Notes: generated by a model from the sequence alone, not told the origin. A stretch of DNA of 64,000 bases from Streptomyces sp. SID13031 (GCF_010548305.1 NZ_JAAGLV010000020.1:62001-126000); one strand, 5' to 3'; shown: positions 8,501 through 16,414, numbered from the stretch's first letter. Made by a program: numbers and translations.

Positions 8501-9016
8501 GTGACGGCTGCTGAGGGGTTCGACGCGTTCGTGCTCGCGCGGTCCCGCAGACTGCTGCGGACCGCCTACCTGCTCACCCAAGACCACGCGCTCGCCGAGG
8601 ACCTGGTGCAGACCGCACTGGCCAAGGCCTGGTTCGCCTGGTCCCGGATCGAGGGCGGCGACCCCGAACCGTACGTCCGCAAGGTGATGGTCAACACGTA
8701 CGCCACCTGGTGGCGCCGGCGCTGGAACGGCGAGCAACCGACCGAGGAGCTGCCCGAGTCCGCAGTACCGGCCAGTGCCGAGGAGCGCACCGACGTGTGG
8801 CGAGCACTGCAACGACTGCCGCGCCGGCAACGCGCTGTCGTCGTACTGCGGTACTACGAAGATCTGTCCGAGGCAGAGACCGCCCGCGCTCTCGGGTGCA
8901 GCCCTGGCACGGTGAAGAGCCAGACCAGCAAGGCGTTCGCCAAGCTGCGCCTGGACCCAGCCCTGCTGACCACCGATGCCACCGGCGTCACCGCTGACCG
9001 GGAGGCGACCCGATGA
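8501..9016 (+). CDS. SigE-family ECF-type sigma factor (module 1)
   Basis: 171 aa if started at GTG 8501 (VTAAEGFDAFV...); in-frame sequence back to 8390 reads poorly. Region 2 is residues ~5-70, with the LLRTAYLLTQDHALAEDLVQ helix and a Trp-rich, basic YVRKVMVNTYATWWRRRW stretch contacting the -10. Region 4 is residues ~95-150, with LPRRQRAVVVLRYYEDLSEA and the recognition helix ALGCSPGTVKSQTSKA. It is typical of the large actinobacterial SigE (SigE70-type) group. Its stop overlaps the start of a single-pass membrane protein by ATGA, so that protein is the likely regulator or sensor. The same pair is repeated immediately downstream. Confidence 0.85.
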   Translation: MTAAEGFDAFVLARSRRLLRTAYLLTQDHALAEDLVQTALAKAWFAWSRIEGGDPEPYVRKVMVNTYATWWRRRWNGEQPTEELPESAVPASAEERTDVWRALQRLPRRQRAVVVLRYYEDLSEAETARALGCSPGTVKSQTSKAFAKLRLDPALLTTDATGVTADREATR

Positions 9017-10410
9017 AGCTCACAGACCTGCAGAACGAACTGAACGCCCGCGCGGAGTCGACCGACCAGACCCCCGACCTGCTCCCCGGCGTCCACCGCA
9101 AGATCACCCAGACCAAGTGCCGCCGCAAAGCCGCAGCACTCGGCACCGTAGGCGGCCTGGCCGTCATCGCAGCCTTCGCCTTCCTCATCCCCAGCCTGAC
9201 CACCTCGACCCCACAACCGGCCGACGAGGTACCCCGCGATTACGTCAGAAACGGCATGACCCTGCCCGGTCTCGAAGGCGCCGACCGGCTGGAAAAGGGC
9301 TGGATCGGCGATGCCGGCGACAGCACCCTGGACTTCAGCTGGACACCACAAGTGCAGGACACCCGGTTCGCCGGCTACTGCAACACCGGCGTCTACAAGT
9401 TCACCGTCTCGGTCAACGACTACATCGTCGGCACCGGCGACTGCACCACGGACCCCGGCTCACTCCACACCGGGATCAGCGTCTCCGCGGACCGCACACT
9501 GTGGCTCGCCGCTCCTGCCGGGAAGCCGGCCCGCGTCGTCGTCCGGCTCACCGACGCGAACGGGCGCCAGGTCCGCGGTGGCGACACCGTAGTTGCCTTG
9601 GGCATCTACCGCACCGCGGCCGTACCGGCGGAAGGCCCACCCGCCCAGACCCCACCGACCTCTCCCGACGACTACGTCAAGGACGGCGTCCGCTACCGCG
9701 CGAAGATCGGCGGTGACACCTTGCTCGGCGCGAAGATCGCCGACCGAGGCAAGAACTCCTTCGATTTCACCTTCACCGCACCCGGCGGGCCGATCAGCCT
9801 CAGCGTGTTCTGTACCGCAGTGAACGGCGACGAGAGCGGCGGGCTCGCCCTCCACATCAAGTTCAACGGTGTGGAGGCCGGCGCAAGCGGTTGCGCCGGC
9901 GACTCGATCGACGCCGGCGTCGGAAGCGCCTGGATCCCGGACAAGGCACCGCCGGCCGGACAGCGGGTCAACGTCACCGTGCAACTCGAGAGCACCTCCG
10001 GCGGCGGTCTGGTCACCAAGCCCCACGATTGGATCGGCCTGGGCATCTATGCCAAGGGCAAGCAGCGGCCCATCGGCGACACGTACCTGAACGAACTCGT
10101 CGAGTACGGCGGCCGCAACTACCGTCTCAGGGACGTGAGCACCACCCCGCTGGCCAGCGTCCACGAGATGCAGATCAGGACGCCACCCAACACTCCATAC
10201 CTGGTCGCCTTCGGCAGCAGCGGCGATGCCAGCGAGCAGATCACTGTCCGGCTCAGCGGCCTCTCCGAGGGCACGACCAGCTCCGGTGGCGGCATCGGCA
10301 CCATCGGCCAGCCGGCCGGCCCGGTCAGTCAGGCGATCGTCAAGGCCACCGGCGCCACCAAGACCAGCCCGGGCCAGCTGATCCTGGCCATCTACCTGCC
10401 CGACAACTGA
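9013..10410 (+). CDS. Single-pass membrane protein with three-repeat ectodomain (module 1)
   Basis: 465 aa, family unknown to me. Residues 1-38 are a charged cytoplasmic segment (MKLTDLQNELNARAE...), 39-60 a membrane helix, and the rest extracytoplasmic. I see two similar ectodomain units, ~75-200 and ~219-346. Each opens with DYV(R/K)(N/D)G, contains a (S/T)FDF or LDFSW strand and one Cys pair (C123/C144 and C267/C294), and closes with a LGIY strand. A third, shorter unit (~360-465) closes with LILAIYLPD. No zinc-type anti-sigma motif (HxxxCxxC) is present in the N-terminal segment. Coupling to the sigma gene suggests a membrane-bound sensor or anti-sigma; that is inference. A paralogue follows in module 2. 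Confidence 0.75.
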   Translation: MKLTDLQNELNARAESTDQTPDLLPGVHRKITQTKCRRKAAALGTVGGLAVIAAFAFLIPSLTTSTPQPADEVPRDYVRNGMTLPGLEGADRLEKGWIGDAGDSTLDFSWTPQVQDTRFAGYCNTGVYKFTVSVNDYIVGTGDCTTDPGSLHTGISVSADRTLWLAAPAGKPARVVVRLTDANGRQVRGGDTVVALGIYRTAAVPAEGPPAQTPPTSPDDYVKDGVRYRAKIGGDTLLGAKIADRGKNSFDFTFTAPGGPISLSVFCTAVNGDESGGLALHIKFNGVEAGASGCAGDSIDAGVGSAWIPDKAPPAGQRVNVTVQLESTSGGGLVTKPHDWIGLGIYAKGKQRPIGDTYLNELVEYGGRNYRLRDVSTTPLASVHEMQIRTPPNTPYLVAFGSSGDASEQITVRLSGLSEGTTSSGGGIGTIGQPAGPVSQAIVKATGATKTSPGQLILAIYLPDN

Positions 10411-10474
10411 CCCGCATGCAACCATCCGGACCATCCACCCAGTCGTGTCGGGTGTGCACACGATCAGGGGCGGG

Positions 10475-10993
10475 ATGAACCGTCCGACGGACTTCGAGGA
10501 GTTCGCCAGTACGCAGTACGCGGCCTTGCTGCGTACTGCGTACCTGCTCACCCAGAACCGGGCAACCGCCGAGGACCTCGTCCAAGCCACCCTCGCCAAA
10601 TGCTGGCTGTCCTGGAAACGCGTCTCGAACGACAATCCCATGCCCTACGTCCGCCGCACCATGCTCAACACCTACACCTCCTGGTGGCGACGCCGCTGGA
10701 ACGCGGAGTACCCCACCGACGAACTCCCCCACGTAGAAGACCCCGGCGGCCATCACGCCGTCGATACCCGCACCGACCTGGACGAGGCCCTCCGCCGCCT
10801 CCCCAAACGCATGCGCGCGGTGATCGTCCTGCGCTTCTACGAAGACCTCACCGAGACCGAGACCGCCCGAGTGCTCGGGTGCTCGGTGGGTACTGTGAAA
10901 AGCCAGACCAGCAGAGCCCTCGCCAAGCTCCGCATCGACCCGCACCTGCTCGACTGGCGAGAATCCGACCTCCCGAGGGAGGAGCAGACATGA
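10475..10993 (+). CDS. SigE-family ECF-type sigma factor (module 2)
   Basis: 172 aa from the ATG at 10475 with a GGGGCGGG ribosome-site-like stretch. It is clearly paralogous to the sigma factor 2 kb upstream. Shared features include LLRTAYLLTQNRATAEDLVQ in region 2, a WWRRRWNAEYPTDELP linker, LPKRMRAVIVLRFYEDLTET in region 4, and LGCSVGTVKSQTSRALAKLR as recognition helix. Only 64 bp separate it from module 1. Differences in the region 4 helix (SVGTVKSQTSR versus SPGTVKSQTSK) are small, so the two may recognise similar promoters. It is coupled by ATGA to its own ectodomain protein. Codons 12-23 contain a strong hairpin. Confidence 0.9.
   Translation: MNRPTDFEEFASTQYAALLRTAYLLTQNRATAEDLVQATLAKCWLSWKRVSNDNPMPYVRRTMLNTYTSWWRRRWNAEYPTDELPHVEDPGGHHAVDTRTDLDEALRRLPKRMRAVIVLRFYEDLTETETARVLGCSVGTVKSQTSRALAKLRIDPHLLDWRESDLPREEQT
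10509..10543. repeat. Perfect 13-bp inverted repeat inside the sigma gene
   Basis: GTACGCAGTACGC (10509-10521) and GCGTACTGCGTAC (10531-10543) flank a 9-nt loop, about 35 nt after the ATG of the second sigma gene. As RNA it would fold into a very stable hairpin within the early coding region. Each arm also contains the word GCAGTAC/GTACTGC that recurs through the window. Confidence 0.55.
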
Positions 10994-12432
10994 ACCTCGA
11001 CGATCTGCGCTCCCAGTTGCGCCAGCAAGCCGATGAGGTCGACCCGCTCGTCGCGGCTCCGCTGCCGGAGATCCGCCGCCGTTCCACCTCGCTCAAGCGC
11101 CGCCGGATCGCGGCTCTCGCCGGTGGCGTCGCGGCGACGGTCGCGCTCGCGATCGGCTTCCTGCCGTCCGTCATCCACAACTCGGCCCCCGACCCCGCGG
11201 CCCCGCCGAAGGACTACACCAGAAACGGCATCACGCTGCCCGGTACCGTCGGCGCCGACTGGTTGCAGCGGCCCTGGATCGGGGCGCCGGGCGAAGTACC
11301 GGGCGAGTTCGACTGGATGCCCAAGTCACAGCAGGACGTGACGTTCCGTCCGTTCTGCCGGACGTCGGCCGCGCGCGCGAAGGACGTCCGGGTCACCGTC
11401 AACGGCCATCTGCTGGTCGAGAAGGCCTGTGACGACACCGGCAGTTCGCCCACCAAGACCGAGACCATCGGCCCGAACAGCGTGCTGTGGATCGATACGC
11501 CGCGCGACAAGTTCGCCACGGTCAGGGTTTTCGTGGTCGACAGGACCAGCAAGCTGGTCGGCGACCCCACCGCCCAGGTGGCGCTCGGCATCTACAGCTC
11601 GCCGCCCAAGGCACCCGAGCCCAACGGCGTACCAGAGCGAGTACCACCGACCCAGCCGGGTGACTACGTGAAGGACCTCGTCCGCTATCGGGCGACGAGC
11701 GGCGCTGACACCCTGGCCGGGGCCATCGTCGGCGATCCCGGACAGGAGAACCTGACCCTGCGCTTCACCGCGACCGGCGAGCCAATCGCCCTGCGACTGT
11801 TCTGCACCGCGAACAAAGGCGGCTCCGACGATCCGCAGTACCGGCTGGCCATCCGGGTCAATGGCGGCGCGGCCCGCGACGAGATCTGCTTCAACGCGTC
11901 GACCGATGCCACGATCGAGGGCAACCACCCGCTTCCCGGACGGTTCCCCGCAGGTCAGGCGATGGAGATCACCGTTGCACTGGTGAAGACGGACGGGACC
12001 CCGACGACCATGCCAGACGTACGCCTCGGCGTCGGCGCGTACTTCCAGCAGCCGCTTCGGGTCATCAAGGACGGCAACGGCGCAACGAAGAGCCTGGAAG
12101 AGGCGATCGAAATGGGTGGCTACGACTACAAACTCGCCGAGGTGAGGACAGTCGATGCGGCGAGCGTGCGTCAGATGTCGATCGCGACACCTGCAGGCAA
12201 GCCGTACCTTCTGGTCGCCGGCAGCACCTCCCTGGGTTCCCCGACAGCCGCGGGCGTACTCGACGACCGCGGGACGGAAACCATGATGATGACGAACGCG
12301 CCGATGGACGACGCCTTCGGCATGACCGTCACCGGCCGGCCCGCCTATCCCAGCGCAGGCCGCGCCACCTTGAAGGTGACCGCTGGGAAGCCGACGAAGG
12401 GCAAGCTCGTGATCGCGCTCTATCTGCCCTAG
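10990..12432 (+). CDS. Single-pass membrane protein with three-repeat ectodomain (module 2)
   Basis: 480 aa from the ATG at 10990, overlapping the sigma stop by ATGA; an open frame extends upstream but is the wrong frame of the sigma gene. Architecture matches the module 1 protein: cytoplasmic N-terminus (MNLDDLRSQLRQQADEVDPL), basic stop-transfer KRRR, and a membrane helix at ~41-60. Ectodomain units start at ~75 (DYTRNGITLPG) and ~225 (DYVKDLVRYRA), with Cys pairs 123/147 and 272/300, and units end with VALGIYSS and LGVGAYF. A third unit ends VIALYLP. It diverges strongly from its paralogue outside these landmarks. Likely senses something at the cell surface or binds the sigma factor; no function is established by sequence alone. 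Confidence 0.8.
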   Translation: MNLDDLRSQLRQQADEVDPLVAAPLPEIRRRSTSLKRRRIAALAGGVAATVALAIGFLPSVIHNSAPDPAAPPKDYTRNGITLPGTVGADWLQRPWIGAPGEVPGEFDWMPKSQQDVTFRPFCRTSAARAKDVRVTVNGHLLVEKACDDTGSSPTKTETIGPNSVLWIDTPRDKFATVRVFVVDRTSKLVGDPTAQVALGIYSSPPKAPEPNGVPERVPPTQPGDYVKDLVRYRATSGADTLAGAIVGDPGQENLTLRFTATGEPIALRLFCTANKGGSDDPQYRLAIRVNGGAARDEICFNASTDATIEGNHPLPGRFPAGQAMEITVALVKTDGTPTTMPDVRLGVGAYFQQPLRVIKDGNGATKSLEEAIEMGGYDYKLAEVRTVDAASVRQMSIATPAGKPYLLVAGSTSLGSPTAAGVLDDRGTETMMMTNAPMDDAFGMTVTGRPAYPSAGRATLKVTAGKPTKGKLVIALYLP

Positions 12433-12449
12433 TGGCCTGTGGCCACTAG
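12429..12449. terminator. Compact hairpin spanning two convergent stop codons
   Basis: CTAGTGGCC (12429-12437), a 3-nt loop TGT, and GGCCACTAG (12441-12449). The plus-strand gene's TAG lies in the left arm and the minus-strand gene's TAG in the right arm. Likely a minimal bidirectional terminator. Confidence 0.5.
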
Positions 12450-13198
12450 ACCCAGCTGTGGAGTTGGGCGGCGTCGGTGGAGAACTGGTCCACCGAGTCG
12501 TCGGCCACGAACTCCAGCAGAGCGTTGATCTCGCGGGGCTCTTTGGCGAGGCGGTCCAGCACCGGGCGCCACAGGGACTCTCGGCCGGCCAACGGGAGGC
12601 GGTTGTTCGAGGGCCACCAGGAGAAGACGTGGACGGTGCTCAGCCACGGCATCAGCGACTCGAGTTGCTCCAGGCATTGGGCGTCGTTGAGGTCGACCGG
12701 GGGTTGCCAGTACGTCGTGAGGTTCGGCGCACCCACATCGAGCAGCAAGGTGATCGTGGAGTCGACCTCATCCGTGAGGGTGCCGCGGTGGAACTCCATC
12801 GCGATCTCGATCCCCGCTCCGGCCGCGACGTCGGCCAGCTCGGCCAGGCCCCGGGTCACCGCCATCCGGTCGCCCACGCCCGCTTCCGCAGTACCGACTG
12901 TTCCCGCCCACACCCTGATCCTGGGCGCTCCGAGCTCGGCGGCGGTGTTCACCGCAGTACGGATCTCTTCGCGGTCGACGCTGCCGGCGCGCAGATACGA
13001 CCCGTAGGCCGCGATGGCCAGGCCGTTCGCCTCGCACAGCTCGCGGGCCTTGCGCGCGGCGGGCAGATCGCCGAGCGGGACGTGGATGTCACCACCCCAC
13101 TCGATCGCCGCCAGCCCCGCCCGCTTGGCCACCTCGACGACCTCTTCGACCGCCAACTTCCGGAACGTCACCGAGACCAGACCGGTCCTCACACCCAC
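12446..13198 (-). CDS. Xylose isomerase-like TIM-barrel sugar phosphate isomerase/epimerase
   Basis: 250 aa from GTG 13198, chosen because a GGAGGT ribosome site (13204-13210) precedes it by 5 bp; a longer frame upstream is not coding-like. The AP-endonuclease-2/xylose-isomerase-like barrel has candidate metal ligands in AIEWGGDIH, IEIAMEFHRG, and the TVHVFSW and EFVADD strands. Such proteins isomerise or epimerise sugars or inositol derivatives in the cytoplasm, but the substrate is unpredictable. The gene converges on the sigma/ectodomain module and diverges from rarD across about 100 bp. Nothing nearby is obviously a sugar pathway partner. Confidence 0.8.
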   Translation of the reverse strand: MGVRTGLVSVTFRKLAVEEVVEVAKRAGLAAIEWGGDIHVPLGDLPAARKARELCEANGLAIAAYGSYLRAGSVDREEIRTAVNTAAELGAPRIRVWAGTVGTAEAGVGDRMAVTRGLAELADVAAGAGIEIAMEFHRGTLTDEVDSTITLLLDVGAPNLTTYWQPPVDLNDAQCLEQLESLMPWLSTVHVFSWWPSNNRLPLAGRESLWRPVLDRLAKEPREINALLEFVADDSVDQFSTDAAQLHSWV

Positions 13199-13269
13199 GC
13201 CGTACCTCCTCTGTCCACCTCTATCCAACCTCATCCGCAAAGCCCGTCTCACGTCATGAGCAAAGGACA

Positions 13270-13297
13270 TTGACACCACTGTCGCAAGACCTAGACT
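13270..13297 (+). promoter_or_regulatory. Promoter of rarD, predicted leaderless
   Basis: TTGACA (13270-13275), a 16-bp spacer and TAGACT (13292-13297). The expected transcription start is at 13304-13305, which is the ATG of the transporter gene, so the mRNA should be leaderless. Confidence 0.55.
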
Positions 13298-13304
13298 CGC
13301 CACC

Positions 13305-14213
13305 ATGCCAGAGCAGCGAAGAGGGTTCATCCTCGGCCTCGTCGCCTACCTGTTCTGGGGGCTCGTCCCGCTCTACTGGAAGCTGATCAGCACCTCCGGC
13401 GCAGTGGAACTCCTGGCCCACCGCATCCTCTGGTCCCTCGTCACGATCGTGGCGCTGGTCCTGGTACGCCGTCGCTCCGGTCAGGTCCGCGCACTGCTGG
13501 CCGACCCGCGTCGCAGATGGCCGCTGATCGCGGGCGCGGTGCTGATCACCGTCAACTGGGGCGGCTACATCTGGAGCGTCAACAACGATCGCATCATCGA
13601 GGCCTCGCTCGGCTACTTCATCACTCCCCTGTTCACCGTCCTGCTCGGCGTGATCTTCCTGAAGGAGCGTCTCCGGGCCGTCCAGTGGGTCGCCGTCGCG
13701 ATCGCGTTCCTGGCCGTGGCCGGGATGACGATCGAGAACGGCCGGCCACCGTGGGTCGCGCTCATCCTGACCTTCTCGTTCGGCTTCTACGGGCTGGCGA
13801 AGAAACAGGCCGACGCCGGGGCGATCGAGGGGATGGCGATCGAGTCGGCGGTGGTCGCGCCACTCGCGCTGGTCGCCGTCCTGGTCCTCGGCTTCCAGGG
13901 CGAGTCGACCGTGACCCACCACGGCCTCGGCTATCTGCTCCTGGTACTGGGAACGGGACCGCTCACCGCGATCCCGTTGCTGCTGTTCGGCGCCGCCGCG
14001 ACCCGGATCTCGATGACGACGCTCGGACTGCTGAACTACCTCACCCCGGTGATGCAGTTCCTGCTCGGCGTCGCCGTCTTCCACGAAAAGATGTCACCGA
14101 TGCGCTGGGCCGGTTTCGGGCTGGTCTGGCTCGCGCTGGCGATCTTCACCGCCGACGGTTTTGCCCGGCTTCGCCGCACCTCACGACTCGAGCCCGTCAC
14201 CGTGAGCGGGTAA
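13305..14213 (+). CDS. rarD: RarD-type EamA-family permease
   Basis: 302 aa with about ten hydrophobic segments in two EamA repeats. The first helix, GLVAYLFWGLVPLYWKLI, and the following ELLAHRILWSL and NWGGYIWSVNNDRIIEASLG blocks are the RarD signature. RarD was first named for chloramphenicol sensitivity; the family moves small metabolites across the cytoplasmic membrane, and the physiological substrate is not settled. Length is normal for the family. It has its own near-consensus leaderless promoter and ends 134 bp before phoX, with no clear terminator between them apart from a short palindrome at 14235. Confidence 0.9.
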   Translation: MPEQRRGFILGLVAYLFWGLVPLYWKLISTSGAVELLAHRILWSLVTIVALVLVRRRSGQVRALLADPRRRWPLIAGAVLITVNWGGYIWSVNNDRIIEASLGYFITPLFTVLLGVIFLKERLRAVQWVAVAIAFLAVAGMTIENGRPPWVALILTFSFGFYGLAKKQADAGAIEGMAIESAVVAPLALVAVLVLGFQGESTVTHHGLGYLLLVLGTGPLTAIPLLLFGAAATRISMTTLGLLNYLTPVMQFLLGVAVFHEKMSPMRWAGFGLVWLALAIFTADGFARLRRTSRLEPVTVSG

Positions 14214-14234
14214 CGGTTCAACTGCGCTTGGTTA

Positions 14235-14250
14235 CTTAGGGCAACCTAAG
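14235..14250. promoter_or_regulatory. Palindrome resembling an iron box upstream of phoX
   Basis: CTTAGG, 4-nt spacer GCAA, CCTAAG. Aligned to the 19-bp DtxR/IdeR consensus (TTAGG...CCTAA), positions 14231-14249 match about 13 of 19 by eye. It lies just upstream of the PHO-box-like repeats. Too AT-rich and without a T-run to be a good terminator for rarD. Regulator identity is inference. Confidence 0.3.
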
Positions 14251-14259
14251 CCGTCGTAC

Positions 14260-14281
14260 GTTCATCTGACCTTCACCCAAG
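14260..14281 (+). promoter_or_regulatory. PHO-box-like direct repeats upstream of phoX
   Basis: Two adjacent 11-bp units, GTTCATCTGAC (14260-14270) and CTTCACCCAAG (14271-14281). Each matches 6 of 7 bases of the GTTCACC core of the PhoP-binding direct repeat known from Streptomyces. The position about 70 bp upstream of the phosphatase start fits PhoP activation at a -35 region under phosphate limitation. Confidence 0.6.
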
Positions 14282-14347
14282 CCCCGCTTCGGCTCCCTAG
14301 CCTCACGGCGACCGCTGCATCTCACGCTAGAAGCCGGAGTACTGCGA

Positions 14348-16414
14348 GTGAGCCCCAAGTTGCTGCCGCTGATCAGCCAGATCGGTACCCGTCACGGATC
14401 CCGCACCTTTCGCACCTGCGAACTGAAGTGCGCCAACCAGTGCGACCATGCCGAGCCGAACCCCTCCGGCAACGAGCACATCCAGACCGTCATGCAGTCG
14501 GCGTTCTCGCGCCGCCGCATCCTGAAGGTCGGCGCCGCCGGAGTCGCGGCCGCCGGAGTCGGCGTACTGGCCACGAACCTGCCGGCTGCTGCTGATTTCG
14601 CGGCGAGCAACGGCGACCAGGGCAACGGCGCGTTCCCCGGTTTCGGTGGGCACGACCGCGCGCTGACGCACACCGTCGTACCGCCGAACCGGCAGGACGA
14701 CATCGTCATCCCGAAGGGCTACGACCAGGCCGTCATCATCGCCTGGGGCGACCCGGTCGAGTCCGGCGCGCCGAAGTTCGACGCGCACAAGCAGTCCGGG
14801 GCGGCGCAGGCCAAGCAGTTCGGCTACAACAACGACTACACGATGATCGTGCCGTTGAAGGACGACCGGACCGCGCTGCTGGTCTGCAATCACGAGTACA
14901 CCGACGAGTACCTGATGTTCCCGACCGGCAAGTACGACGCCAAGACGCAGGCCGAGATCGGGCTGGCCGCGCACGGCATGTCGGTGGTCCAGATCAAGCG
15001 CGACGGGCACGTCGGCAAGTGGCGGCGCGACCGCGAGGGCAGCCGCTACAACCGCCGCGTCACCGCCACCACCAAGTTCGAGGTGACCGGCCCGGCCGCC
15101 AAGGACAGCCGCGTCGGAACCGTTGCCTATGGCACCTTCGGGAACTGCGCCGGCGGCGTCACGCCGTGGGGCACGATCCTGTCCGGCGAGGAGAACTTCA
15201 ACGGGTACTACGACGTCACCGGCGCGATCCCGGCGGAGTACGTCGACAGCTACAAGCGCTACGGCGTACCGACGACGGTGACCAAGTCGGCGCGACAGTG
15301 GAGCACTGTGGACCCGCGCTGGGATCTGACCAAGACGCCGACCGAGGTGTTCCGGGCCGGCTGGGTGGTCGAGATCGACCCGTACGACGCCAAGGCGACA
15401 CCGAAGAAGCGCACCATGCTGGGCCGGCTCAAGCACGAGGGCGCCACCACGACGATCACCGCAGACGGCCGGATCGCGGTCTACCTCGGCGATGACGAGA
15501 AGGGTGAGTACATCTACAAGTTCGTCTCGACGGGCAAGTACGACCCCGACAACCGCAAGCGCAACTTCGGCCTGCTCGACGAGGGCACCCTGTACGTCGC
15601 CAAGTTCACCGGCGACGGCAACGAGGACGGCCTGTACGACGGGGTCGGCCAATGGCTGAAGCTCACCACGGACAAGGAGTCGTTCGTTCCCGGCTTCTCC
15701 GTCGAGGAGGTGCTGATCAACACCCGGCTCGCGGCCGACAAGCTCAGCCCGACCCGGATGGACCGGCCTGAGGACGTCGAGCGCAACCCGGTCAACGGCC
15801 GGATCTACGCGGCGCTGACGAACAACGACAACCGCGGCCCGAAGTTCCCTGCCGACGAGGCGAACCCGATCACCGTCTCGCACACCCGCGCCACCCTCGA
15901 CGGCCCGCTGGTCGAGAAGGCCGGCAACCGCAACGGCTACATCCTGGAGATCACCGAGGAGGGCGACGACGCGGCCAAAACCGGCTTCTTCTGGACCCTC
16001 TTCCTGGTCTGCGGCGACCCGGCCGCGCAGGAGACGTACTTCGGCGGCTACGACAAGTCGAAGGTCAGCCCGATCTCCTGTCCCGACAATGTCAGCTTCG
16101 ACGGCTCCGGCAACCTGTGGATCTCCACCGATGGCAACGTCCTGGGCTCCAACGACGGCATCTTCACCGTCCCGGTGGCCGGCCCCGAACGCGGCCACGT
16201 CAAGCAGTTCCTCTCCGTCCCCTTCGCCTCCGAAGCCTGCGGCCCGCTCGTCTCCGACGACGACCTGACCGCCTTCGTCGCCGTCCAGCACCCAGGCGAG
16301 ACCGACACAGCAACCTTCGAAAAGCCCGCCTCCACCTGGCCCCACACCCACCCGTTCCCCCGCCCCGCCATCTCCTGCATCTGGCGCAAAGACGGCGGCC
16401 GCGTAGGCAGCTGA
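14348..16414 (+). CDS. phoX: PhoX-family alkaline phosphatase, Tat-exported
   Basis: 688 aa from GTG 14348. A Tat signal with SRRRILK at residues 54-60 and a hydrophobic Ala/Gly/Val core (61-81) predicts export folded. The n-region is unusually long and carries a CELKCANQC cluster (24-32). The mature domain is DUF839/PhoX: LLVCNHEYTDEYL (C180, H182, E183) corresponds to the Fe-ligand cysteine segment of Pseudomonas PhoX, a two-iron, three-calcium enzyme, and GEENFNGYY and NPVNGRIYAALTNN are further family blocks. It should release phosphate from organic monoesters outside the cell. The PHO-box-like repeats upstream argue for PhoP control. A large palindrome follows the gene. Confidence 0.9.
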   Translation: MSPKLLPLISQIGTRHGSRTFRTCELKCANQCDHAEPNPSGNEHIQTVMQSAFSRRRILKVGAAGVAAAGVGVLATNLPAAADFAASNGDQGNGAFPGFGGHDRALTHTVVPPNRQDDIVIPKGYDQAVIIAWGDPVESGAPKFDAHKQSGAAQAKQFGYNNDYTMIVPLKDDRTALLVCNHEYTDEYLMFPTGKYDAKTQAEIGLAAHGMSVVQIKRDGHVGKWRRDREGSRYNRRVTATTKFEVTGPAAKDSRVGTVAYGTFGNCAGGVTPWGTILSGEENFNGYYDVTGAIPAEYVDSYKRYGVPTTVTKSARQWSTVDPRWDLTKTPTEVFRAGWVVEIDPYDAKATPKKRTMLGRLKHEGATTTITADGRIAVYLGDDEKGEYIYKFVSTGKYDPDNRKRNFGLLDEGTLYVAKFTGDGNEDGLYDGVGQWLKLTTDKESFVPGFSVEEVLINTRLAADKLSPTRMDRPEDVERNPVNGRIYAALTNNDNRGPKFPADEANPITVSHTRATLDGPLVEKAGNRNGYILEITEEGDDAAKTGFFWTLFLVCGDPAAQETYFGGYDKSKVSPISCPDNVSFDGSGNLWISTDGNVLGSNDGIFTVPVAGPERGHVKQFLSVPFASEACGPLVSDDDLTAFVAVQHPGETDTATFEKPASTWPHTHPFPRPAISCIWRKDGGRVGS

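Noticed and set aside
10600..10989. N-terminal extension of the module 2 membrane protein
   Set aside because: Lies wholly inside the sigma gene in another frame; the paralogue begins at the equivalent ATGA junction.
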